Source: Chloroflexota bacterium
GTDB lineage: Bacteria; Chloroflexota; Dehalococcoidia; JACQGW01
Direction of reading: 5' to 3'
NCBI GenBank assembly: GCA_016199325.1
Contig: JACQGW010000031.1
Span: forward strand, 1-6,356
DNA: 6,356 nt
Part shown: piece by piece, positions 1-5,092 of the stretch
How the letters are laid out: each line of letters starts with the position of its first letter
Numbering within the stretch: position 1 is the stretch's first letter
Made by a program: the position numbers and the translations under genes
Notes under the pieces: model-generated
Database searches by the model: none
Told to the model about the DNA's origin: nothing
The model's input: only the letters and a program-made list of their open reading frames with translations

Positions 1-1
1 G

Positions 2-109
2 ACCCGCAGCTACATCTCGACGGTTCGCAAGCAGGGCCACCCCGTCCTCACGGCGCTTGAGCATGTCTTCGCAGGTACTCCCTTCGTCCCCAATCTACAG
101 GCTGAATAG
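2..109 (+). CDS. C-terminal end of a transposase, probably IS66-like (5' end outside window)
   Basis: An open frame enters from the left edge and ends at TAG 107-109, giving 35 residues that begin TRSYISTVRKQGHPVLTALE and end in NLQAE. From memory, a YISTxRKQG segment followed by an ALxxxFxGxP segment close to the stop is typical of the last residues of IS66-type DDE transposases. The catalytic domain lies outside the window, so integrity cannot be judged. The stop is 24 nt from the stop of the convergent dipeptidase gene. A TTAC at 110-113 would suit an IS66-type element end, but four bases prove nothing. Another IS family is possible. Confidence 0.5.
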   Translation, partial: TRSYISTVRKQGHPVLTALEHVFAGTPFVPNLQAE

Positions 110-133
110 TTACAACCCCGTTCTCCTCTCGTG

Positions 134-1258
134 CTACGCAGGCATCCGTTCCCGGGCTGCCCGCTGATCGGTCGGGTTGGCTGCCCAGACGGTCCGCCAG
201 AGCCGGAGCATGTTGCCGCCCAGGATTTTCGTGATCGCCGCGTCGCCGAAGCCGCGGGCGATGAGGGCGGATGTGACGTTGGGAAACCCCGCCAGGCTGT
301 CGAGCTCGTCCGGATAGACGTAGTTCCGATTCGTCAGTTGGGGATGGTCTCGCCAGAGGATCTGGATCAGGTCCGCCACGTCCCGCTCCAGCAGGTCAGG
401 GCCGATCGCCACGTGGTCCTCGCCGATGACCTGGACCAGGTGCTCGATGTGGGCGATCAGTTCGTCGAAGGTGGGCTTTCGGCCTGACGTGGTGATGAGC
501 GGGCCGAGAGCATGGACGCCGACGACGCCACCGGTCTGGGCGATCGCCCGCAGCATATCATCCGTCAGGTTTCGGGGATGGCCGCAGACCGCCCGACAGT
601 TCGAGTGGGAGGCGTGGATCGGCGCCGAGCTGACCTCGACGACGTCCCAGAAGCCCGGGTCGTTGAGGTGCGATACGTCGACCACCAGGCCGAGCCGGTT
701 CATCTCCTTGACCGCTTCGCGGCCGAGCTGTGTCAGGCCGCCGCCGCTGCCAGTGCGGATGCCGTCGGCCAGCAGATTGCGGAAGTCGTGGGTCAGGCCG
801 ATGCAGCGGACTCCGAGCCGCCAGTAGAGGTCGAGCAGCGAAAGGTCGTCCTCCATGGCACTGGCGCCCTCGAGGCCGAGGACGACGGCGAGCTTGCCGC
901 TGCGCTTGGCGGCGGCGATGTCGTCGACCGTCTTGGCCACCACCACCAGATCGGGCGTCGACTCCTCTTCACGGTACATTACCTCGATGCTCTGGAGCGC
1001 GAACTTGAGGCGGTTGGCCGCCAGGGTGTTGCGAAACGGGAAATCCATGTGATACGGGGCATCGCCGGCAACCCGGTCGCAGACGGCGGTGATGCCGCCT
1101 TGCCGGATGATCGGCAGGTAGCGGTTCGCCAGGACGCTCGACTCACGCCGGCGCTGGCGCATCGCCACGTCCGGGCAGAGGTCGGTATGGGCCGCGACGA
1201 CGATGGCTTCCTCGTGCAAGCGCCGAGCGTGTAGCGCTTGCTCTTCGTTGATCTGCAC
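134..1258 (-). CDS. Membrane dipeptidase family protein (peptidase family M19)
   Basis: A 374-residue protein whose length and motifs fit the M19 (renal dipeptidase-like) family: binuclear zinc TIM-barrel enzymes that hydrolyse dipeptides, including some with D-residues. All expected metal ligands are visible in order: H24 and D26 in AHTD, bridging E130 in LGLEGA, H197 in DVSH and H218 in ASHSN. R229 in HPRN and D288 in GPDLLERD complete the site. The C-terminal GGNMLR matches the usual GGNxLR. There is no signal peptide or lipobox, so a cytoplasmic enzyme is likely despite the family name. The GTG start is supported by AGGAGG five bases upstream. It is the second gene of a minus-strand pair, 86 nt behind the M20 gene, and ends next to a transposase remnant. 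The family call is firm; the substrate is unknown. Confidence 0.93.
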   Translation of the reverse strand: MQINEEQALHARRLHEEAIVVAAHTDLCPDVAMRQRRRESSVLANRYLPIIRQGGITAVCDRVAGDAPYHMDFPFRNTLAANRLKFALQSIEVMYREEESTPDLVVVAKTVDDIAAAKRSGKLAVVLGLEGASAMEDDLSLLDLYWRLGVRCIGLTHDFRNLLADGIRTGSGGGLTQLGREAVKEMNRLGLVVDVSHLNDPGFWDVVEVSSAPIHASHSNCRAVCGHPRNLTDDMLRAIAQTGGVVGVHALGPLITTSGRKPTFDELIAHIEHLVQVIGEDHVAIGPDLLERDVADLIQILWRDHPQLTNRNYVYPDELDSLAGFPNVTSALIARGFGDAAITKILGGNMLRLWRTVWAANPTDQRAARERMPA

Positions 1259-1261
1259 GAA

Positions 1262-1269
1262 TCCCTCCT
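1262..1269 (-). promoter_or_regulatory. Ribosome binding site that fixes the GTG start of the M19 gene
   Basis: On the minus strand the sequence reads AGGAGGGATTC and then GTG at 1258. This near-perfect Shine-Dalgarno sequence, with a 5-nt spacer after AGGAGG, selects the GTG as the start. It lies outside the heptamer hairpin at 1280-1340, so the hairpin would not mask it. Confidence 0.75.
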
Positions 1270-1279
1270 TCCTGATGTT

Positions 1280-1353
1280 GGGTTTCTGGTTTCTAGTTTC
1301 TGGCGAGGATGATTCCCTTCGAACCAGAAACCAGAAACCCGAAACTAGAAACC
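1280..1353. repeat. Inverted pair of heptamer (CCAGAAA-type) repeat arrays between the M20 and M19 genes
   Basis: The right arm (1324-1353) reads CCAGAAA, CCAGAAA, CCCGAAA, CTAGAAA, CC. The left arm (1280-1303) is the same kind of array in the opposite orientation; its reverse complement reads CCAGAAA, CTAGAAA, CCAGAAA, CCC. In the best register 1280-1296 pairs with 1324-1340 over 17 positions with one mismatch. In the minus-strand mRNA that mismatch becomes a G-U wobble, so the stem is unbroken around a 27-nt loop. There is no U tract, so this is not a classic terminator. The array is much more AT-rich than its surroundings and overlaps the M20 stop codon. Such arrays may be dispersed elements; a role in mRNA processing is inference. 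Confidence 0.85.
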
Positions 1354-2688
1354 TCGTTCGCGGTAGTGCTCGGTTGTGGCGAAGCGGCGGACGAGGGCCA
1401 GGTACTCGTCGCGGGTGAGCTTCTTGCGCTCCTTCCCTGCTTCAGCGATGACTCGGCCGGCCTCTCTCGCCCCGTCGTGCAGGAGATCCACCACGGTCAT
1501 CGCCATGGCCCTGGCCGGAGCCACCGCGGCCAGATCGTGATCCGCCGTCCAGTAGTCATTGCCGTGCAAGGTTCCCTTGATCCCGCCGACGCGCGGGTGG
1601 ATCAGGGGCATCAAGTGGCTCAGATCGCCGGCGTCGGTGGACCAGGTGACGTGGCGGGGCTGCCCAACGTTCTGCTCTCCGACGACGGCGGCGAAATTGG
1701 TGTGGGCGAGGGCCGCCAGGTTCGGATCCATGCGGGTGGGCAGGTAGCCCGGCACCGTCACGATCTCGACGCTGGCCCCCATCGCCAGCGCCCCCGCCCG
1801 CAGGCTCCGATCCACCCTGGCCGCCGCATCGGCGATCGCCTCCAGCGTCTTGCCGCGCACGAAGGTTTCCAGCCGCACGTCGGCCGGCACAACGTTGACC
1901 GCGTCGCCGCCCTTCGTAATGATCGGGTGGATGCGGATGGCGTCTTCGTCCCGGAGCGTCTCGCGCTGGGCATCGATGGCCTGCAGGGCGAAGGTCGCGG
2001 CCTTCAGCGCGTTGATGCCCTGGTGGGGAACGGCGCCGGCGTGGGCAGCCTTGCCGGTGAAGCGCATGAACTTGACGACGCAGCCGTTGTAGGTGTCGCC
2101 CACGCTCGCCAACCCATCTCCGCTCTGATTGGCGTTCGTGTGTATCATCATGCACATGTCCACGTCGTCGAACTCGCCCAGTCTGATGAGCTCGGCCTTG
2201 CCGACGAGGAATTCGATCTTCTTCTGCTCCCGGAGCCGCAGGCGCCACTCGACCTCGATGTACTCCTCGGCGGGCACGGCGAACAGCACGACGTCGCCGT
2301 CGAGGTGATCCATGACGGTCTGGAGCGCCATGCCGGCTCCCAGCATGGAGGCGATCTGGGCATTGTGGCCGCAGGCGTGCGCGGCGCCGGTAGCCGGGTC
2401 CGCCAGCGAATGGTCGGCGACAATCAAGGAGTCCAGCTCGCCGAGGATCGCCACCGTCGGCCCGGCCGAGCGTCCCTTCAGGCGGGCTTTGACACCCGTC
2501 AGCGCAAGGCCATCGCGGTGGGGCACGCCCATCCGGTCAAGCTGCTCGGCGACGAACTGCGCCGTCCTCGTTTCCCGATAGCCTGGCTCAGGATGTCGCA
2601 AGATGTGATCGCTGATCCGGCGGATCTCCTCGGCGCGCCGGTCCACTTCGGCGCAAACGCGCGCCTTGACCTCGTCTCGGGTTGGCAC
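1345..2688 (-). CDS. M20 family metallo-amidohydrolase, AbgB/aminobenzoyl-glutamate-hydrolase-like
   Basis: A 447-residue protein from GTG at 2688. Family members remove acyl or amide groups from amino-acid conjugates with a two-metal site. Visible motifs, numbered from this start, are GELDSL 83-88 (family metal-ligand region), HACGHN 104-109, PAEE 139-142 (catalytic and metal glutamates), IHTNAN near H183, GKAAHAG 212-218 in the lid domain, VNVVPADV near 264-271, STDAGDLSH 350-358 and H375 near the C-terminus. HACGHN and STDxGD are the forms found in AbgB-like members. The frame can extend to TTG 2733 (462 residues). That TTG directly follows an in-frame TAG, sits in a hairpin stem and lacks a Shine-Dalgarno sequence, whereas GTG 2688 has GGAG nine bases upstream. 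It is first in the pair with the M19 gene. The stop TAG comes from the heptamer array. Family is sure; start and substrate are not. Confidence 0.9.
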   Translation of the reverse strand: MPTRDEVKARVCAEVDRRAEEIRRISDHILRHPEPGYRETRTAQFVAEQLDRMGVPHRDGLALTGVKARLKGRSAGPTVAILGELDSLIVADHSLADPATGAAHACGHNAQIASMLGAGMALQTVMDHLDGDVVLFAVPAEEYIEVEWRLRLREQKKIEFLVGKAELIRLGEFDDVDMCMMIHTNANQSGDGLASVGDTYNGCVVKFMRFTGKAAHAGAVPHQGINALKAATFALQAIDAQRETLRDEDAIRIHPIITKGGDAVNVVPADVRLETFVRGKTLEAIADAAARVDRSLRAGALAMGASVEIVTVPGYLPTRMDPNLAALAHTNFAAVVGEQNVGQPRHVTWSTDAGDLSHLMPLIHPRVGGIKGTLHGNDYWTADHDLAAVAPARAMAMTVVDLLHDGAREAGRVIAEAGKERKKLTRDEYLALVRRFATTEHYRERGF

Positions 2689-2714
2689 AGGCAGATACTC
2701 CGGCAGTTCTGGGT

Positions 2715-2782
2715 CCGGGCGGTGAAGCGCCAACTACGAACCGAGGATCGCTCTGGCTCGCGGTTGGCGCTTCACCGCCCGG
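2715..2782. repeat. Perfect 20-bp inverted repeat upstream of the M20 gene
   Basis: CCGGGCGGTGAAGCGCCAAC at 2715-2734 is the exact reverse complement of 2763-2782, separated by 28 nt. In the minus-strand transcript this forms a 20-bp GC-rich stem. It would lie within about 30 nt of the likely 5' end and cover both the leader-ORF start (2775) and the TTG candidate start (2733) of the M20 gene. There is no downstream U run, so it is not a standard terminator. It could be a translational control hairpin, an mRNA-stabilising 5' stem, or a small palindromic element that inserted here. Confidence 0.9.
2734..2775 (-). other. Possible 13-codon leader ORF in frame with the M20 gene, ending in TAG
   Basis: On the minus strand GTG at 2775 opens a frame encoding MKRQPRARAILGS and ends at TAG 2736-2734. 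The next codon is TTG 2733 of the M20 frame. GGAAGG at 2788-2783 lies 7 nt before the GTG, a good Shine-Dalgarno distance, and the start is about 15 nt from the predicted transcription start. Either this is a translated leader peptide, or the TAG is a nonsense mutation or sequencing error inside a longer M20 N-terminus, or it is chance. The peptide is rich in arginine (three of 13) but has no run of one amino acid as in classical attenuators. Confidence 0.25.
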
Positions 2783-2796
2783 CCTTCCGGGTTCTT

Positions 2797-2805
2797 ATTA
2801 TACCA
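2797..2805 (-). promoter_or_regulatory. Extended -10 promoter element for the M20-M19 pair
   Basis: The minus strand reads TGG-TATAAT, a consensus -10 hexamer at 2802-2797 with the TGn extension. No TTGACA-like -35 was found at 16-18 bp, which extended -10 promoters can tolerate. In this GC-rich setting the AT-rich hexamer stands out. Transcription would start near 2790, immediately before GGAAGG and the inverted repeat, giving a leader of about 100 nt to GTG 2688. A short imperfect dyad (CCAGACCTGG, plus strand 2803-2812) abuts the box. Confidence 0.6.
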
Positions 2806-2858
2806 GACCTGGCCGGCGGCGCTCGTCGACGCCGTTGTCGCCGTCGCGGGCACCCGGA

Positions 2859-2965
2859 TCGGATCGTTGCCGTACTCACCAGGTCGGAGATCCGCTCGAT
2901 GCGCTCGACCAGGGCCTCCGGCATCGTGTTATCGGCCACGCCCAGGATGAAGGCGTCACCGCTCT
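2859..2965 (-). pseudogene. Fragment resembling the C-terminus of a uroporphyrinogen-decarboxylase-like (URO-D family) enzyme
   Basis: The minus strand encodes KSGDAF, then ILGVADNTMPEALVERIER, then ISDLV. A glycine-rich turn into FILGVADNxxP followed by a helix of the LERIxxxxDLV kind resembles, from memory, the final strand and helix of URO-D-fold proteins, including cobamide-dependent methyltransferase relatives. The frame upstream runs into repeat sequence (2995-3032) and downstream into arginine-rich low-complexity sequence across the M20 promoter, so at most about 35 residues of a domain of some 340 remain. No start codon or ribosome site belongs to it. It is best read as a decayed remnant; chance similarity or part of an unrelated small protein is possible. 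Confidence 0.4.
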
Positions 2966-2994
2966 TGACCTGATTCTGCGATCGGCGGTTCTCC

Positions 2995-3032
2995 AATCCG
3001 TGGAATCTGCTCTCAGAATCCGTTGACAGCTC
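2995..3032 (+). repeat. Left copy of an imperfect inverted repeat flanking the plus-strand gene pair
   Basis: This 38-bp segment matches the reverse complement of the last 38 bases of the window at 34 positions. The inner 19 bases, CAGAATCCGTTGACAGCTC (3014-3032), match exactly. Short GGATT or GATT units recur inside it on the minus strand, suggesting descent from a short tandem repeat. It contributes the TTGACA -35 box of the flavoenzyme promoter and half of the dyad at 3025-3042. It also marks where similarity of the neighbouring URO-D-like fragment ends. Confidence 0.8.
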
Positions 3033-3052
3033 TGCTGCTGTCGTGCTATCGT
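3023..3052 (+). promoter_or_regulatory. Sigma-70-type promoter of the flavoenzyme/amidohydrolase pair
   Basis: TTGACA at 3023-3028 is a perfect -35. An 18-bp spacer leads to TATCGT at 3047-3052, which keeps the key T, A and final T of a -10 and is preceded by TGC, an extended -10 arrangement. Transcription would begin near 3059, leaving a leader of about 54 nt to ATG 3113. A dyad lies in the spacer region. Confidence 0.6.
3025..3042 (+). promoter_or_regulatory. Possible operator dyad inside the promoter
   Basis: GACAGC, six bases, then GCTGTC forms a perfect 6-6-6 dyad from 3025 to 3042. It covers the end of the -35 box and most of the spacer, where a bound repressor would block RNA polymerase. 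No regulator gene is in the window, and a 6-bp dyad can arise by chance. Confidence 0.3.
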
Positions 3053-3098
3053 AGTGGCCGTCCACGCAGCAGCACCCCTGATAGGACACGACAGGACT

Positions 3099-3104
3099 GG
3101 AGGA
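3099..3104 (+). promoter_or_regulatory. Ribosome binding site that fixes ATG 3113 of the flavoenzyme
   Basis: GGAGGA lies 8 nt before ATG 3113. The open frame continues upstream to TTG 3023, but that codon is part of the -35 box and the intervening 30 codons are promoter and leader sequence. ATG 3113 is therefore the start; the next residues, MSVEFKHLFTPIQVGHKLVA, begin the family's usual N-terminus. Confidence 0.8.
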
Positions 3105-3112
3105 ATGCTGCC

Positions 3113-5077
3113 ATGAGCGTCGAGTTCAAGCACCTCTTCACCCCTATCCAGGTCGGCCACAAGCTCGTCGCCAACCGCATCGCCGTCTCCGGCCACGTGA
3201 CGGGGATGAATCCCCAGGGCTACCCAACCGACCGGTTCATCGCCTATCACGAGCAGAAGGCGAAGAACGGCGTCGGGTTGCTCATTACGATGGGCTCCAG
3301 CTCGGTCCACCCAACGTCGGACAACCTCGACTGGGGCGGCGTCCTGAACTGGGACGACAGCATCATCCCGCACTTCCAGAAGATGGCCGCCGCCATCAAG
3401 CAGCATCCGACGGTCCTGCTCGCTCAGATCTCCCACCGGGGCCGCCGGGGGCGGAGCACGGGCAACTTCCGTCCGCTCTACGCGCCGTCGCCGATCCCGG
3501 AGCCGGTCCACAACGAGATGCCGCACGAGATCGGCAAGGAGGACATCGCCTGGCTCGTCGAGGCGTACGCCCAGGCGGCGCTGCGGCTGAAGAAGGGCAA
3601 CTTCGACGGCGTCGAGCTCTCCGCCGCCCACGGGCACCTGATCGATGAGTTCTGGTCGCCCATCTCCAACGTCCGGACCGACGAATACGGCGGGTCGTTG
3701 GAGAACCGGCTGCGCTTCGGCTTCCAGGTCATCGAGCGCGTCCGTGAGGTGTGCGGGCACGACTTCATCGTCGGCATCCGCATCACTGGCGACGAGATGA
3801 TCGAGGGCGGCCTCGACCCCGAGGTGATGTGCGAGATCGCGCAGCGGCTTGCCGCGCACGGCGAGCTCGACTTCATCAACGTGATGGGATCGGTCGCCGC
3901 GACGTCGATGACCCAGGCGATGTGCATCCCGACGATGTACATGCCGCTTGGCCCCTACGTGCCGTTCGCCGCCGCGGTTCGCGAGGCGGTGCTGCGCGTC
4001 CGCGAGATTCCCATCATCGTCGCCGGCCGGATCGTCGACCCCGTCCAGGCCGACCAGATTCTGACCGACGGCGCCGCCGACCTGGTGGTCATGAATCGGG
4101 CCATCATCGCCGACCCGGAGCTGCCGAAGAAGGCGCGTGAAGGCCGGTTGGACGACATTCGCCTCTGCATGGGCGTCAACTACTGCTCCGGCCGGCTCAG
4201 CCACGGAGGGATCTCCTGCATCCAGAACCCGGTCATCGGCCGGGAGGCCGAGCTGGCGGAGATTCACCCGGCGCCGGTGCGCAAGAAGGTGGTCGTCGCC
4301 GGCGGCGGCCCGGCCGGGCTGGAAGCGGCGCGCGTGGCGTCGCTGCGCGGCCACGACGTCGTCCTGTACGACCAGTCGGACCGGCTCGGCGGCCAGATCC
4401 TGATTGCGGCGCGGGCGCCTCAGCGCGCCTCGGTCGAAAGCTCTGTCCAGTGGCTGGAGCGGCAGGTCCGCAACCTCGGCGTGACGGTCTACACCGGCAA
4501 GCGCGCCACGCCGGAGATGGTCCTGGCCGAGCGGCCGGACGCCGTCGTCGTCGCAACGGGCTCGACGGCCCGCCGGCCGGACCTGCCGGGCGTCTGCGGG
4601 CCGAACGTCGTGTCGGCGCGCGACGTCCTGCTGGGCCAGCCGGTGGGCGACCGGGTCCTCCTGTACGACGACCTTGGAACGATGGAGGGGGTTTCGACGG
4701 CCGACTACCTGGCCGAGCAGGGCAAGCGCGTCGTCCTCGTGACGAAGCACCTGTACGCCGGGCACGAGGTGGACGGCTCGACACGAGCGCACGTCTTCCG
4801 GCGCCTCTACGCGGAGGGCGTGACGTTCAAGCCGGACACGGTCCTGCGCGAGGTGCGATCGGACGCGGCCGTCCTGGAGAACTACTACACGAGGTCGGCG
4901 GAGACGGTCACGAACGTCGACACGATCGTCATCGCGGCCGGAGGCAGGGCGGTGGACGACCTCTATCGGGCGCTGCTGGGCAAGGTGCCGGAGCTATCGC
5001 TCATCGGCGATGCGATGGCGTCGCGCGGGCTCGCCGACGCCATCCTCGAGGGAACGCGGATCGGCCGAGCCATCTAG
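3113..5077 (+). CDS. OYE/TMADH-family NADH:flavin oxidoreductase with C-terminal FAD/NAD(P) domain
   Basis: A 654-residue protein with the layout of trimethylamine dehydrogenase and 2,4-dienoyl-CoA reductase. Residues 1-345 are an FMN-binding TIM barrel, with the active-site stretch AAHGHLIDEFWSP 171-183 and the family signature NVRTDEYGGSLENRLRF 186-202. An iron-sulfur segment follows at 352-369. A Rossmann dinucleotide fold starts at VVVAGGGPAG 393-402, a second nucleotide region lies near 515-545, and a final IGDAMASRGL near 631-640 is the usual flavin-contacting end. Known relatives oxidise methylated amines, reduce enoyl compounds or act on steroids and aromatics. The expected CxxCxxC pattern here reads CMGVNYC: C352, C358 and C369 are present but V355 replaces the second ligand. 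It is co-transcribed with the amidohydrolase 15 nt downstream. The fold is certain; the substrate is unknown. Confidence 0.93.
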   Translation: MSVEFKHLFTPIQVGHKLVANRIAVSGHVTGMNPQGYPTDRFIAYHEQKAKNGVGLLITMGSSSVHPTSDNLDWGGVLNWDDSIIPHFQKMAAAIKQHPTVLLAQISHRGRRGRSTGNFRPLYAPSPIPEPVHNEMPHEIGKEDIAWLVEAYAQAALRLKKGNFDGVELSAAHGHLIDEFWSPISNVRTDEYGGSLENRLRFGFQVIERVREVCGHDFIVGIRITGDEMIEGGLDPEVMCEIAQRLAAHGELDFINVMGSVAATSMTQAMCIPTMYMPLGPYVPFAAAVREAVLRVREIPIIVAGRIVDPVQADQILTDGAADLVVMNRAIIADPELPKKAREGRLDDIRLCMGVNYCSGRLSHGGISCIQNPVIGREAELAEIHPAPVRKKVVVAGGGPAGLEAARVASLRGHDVVLYDQSDRLGGQILIAARAPQRASVESSVQWLERQVRNLGVTVYTGKRATPEMVLAERPDAVVVATGSTARRPDLPGVCGPNVVSARDVLLGQPVGDRVLLYDDLGTMEGVSTADYLAEQGKRVVLVTKHLYAGHEVDGSTRAHVFRRLYAEGVTFKPDTVLREVRSDAAVLENYYTRSAETVTNVDTIVIAAGGRAVDDLYRALLGKVPELSLIGDAMASRGLADAILEGTRIGRAI

Positions 5078-5092
5078 AGTGAGGAGACGACC

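Larger units (their letters stand above)
2689..3112. other. Divergent intergenic control region
   Basis: This stretch of about 420 bp separates the minus-strand M20/M19 pair from the plus-strand flavoenzyme/amidohydrolase pair. It contains a 20-bp inverted repeat with a small leader ORF, a minus-strand -10 box, a decayed gene fragment, an imperfect repeat copy and a plus-strand promoter, each listed separately. Long open frames crossing it on both strands are read through repeat and promoter sequence and do not look like genes in their own right. No tRNA or recognisable riboswitch was seen. Confidence 0.7.

Noticed and set aside
1280..1353. Heptamer array as a CRISPR or as a rho-independent terminator
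   Set aside because: Units are 7 bp with no spacers, which excludes CRISPR. The stem is not followed by a U run on either strand, so it is not a standard terminator.
1309..2973. A 554-codon open frame on the plus strand opposite the M20 gene
   Set aside because: It begins inside the heptamer repeat array and mirrors the codon bias of the real minus-strand gene. The translation has no recognisable motif.
3033..3074. TGCTGCTG and CAGCAGCA as a leader hairpin of the flavoenzyme mRNA
   Set aside because: The left arm lies upstream of the predicted transcription start, the loop is 26 nt, and the pairing is only 8 bp of simple triplet sequence.
2876..4792. A 638-codon open frame on the minus strand opposite the flavoenzyme
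   Set aside because: Its translation is a low-complexity mix of Asp, Arg, Val, Ala and His, with no domain and no ribosome site, typical of the antisense frame of a GC-rich gene. The plus-strand gene shows clear family motifs throughout.
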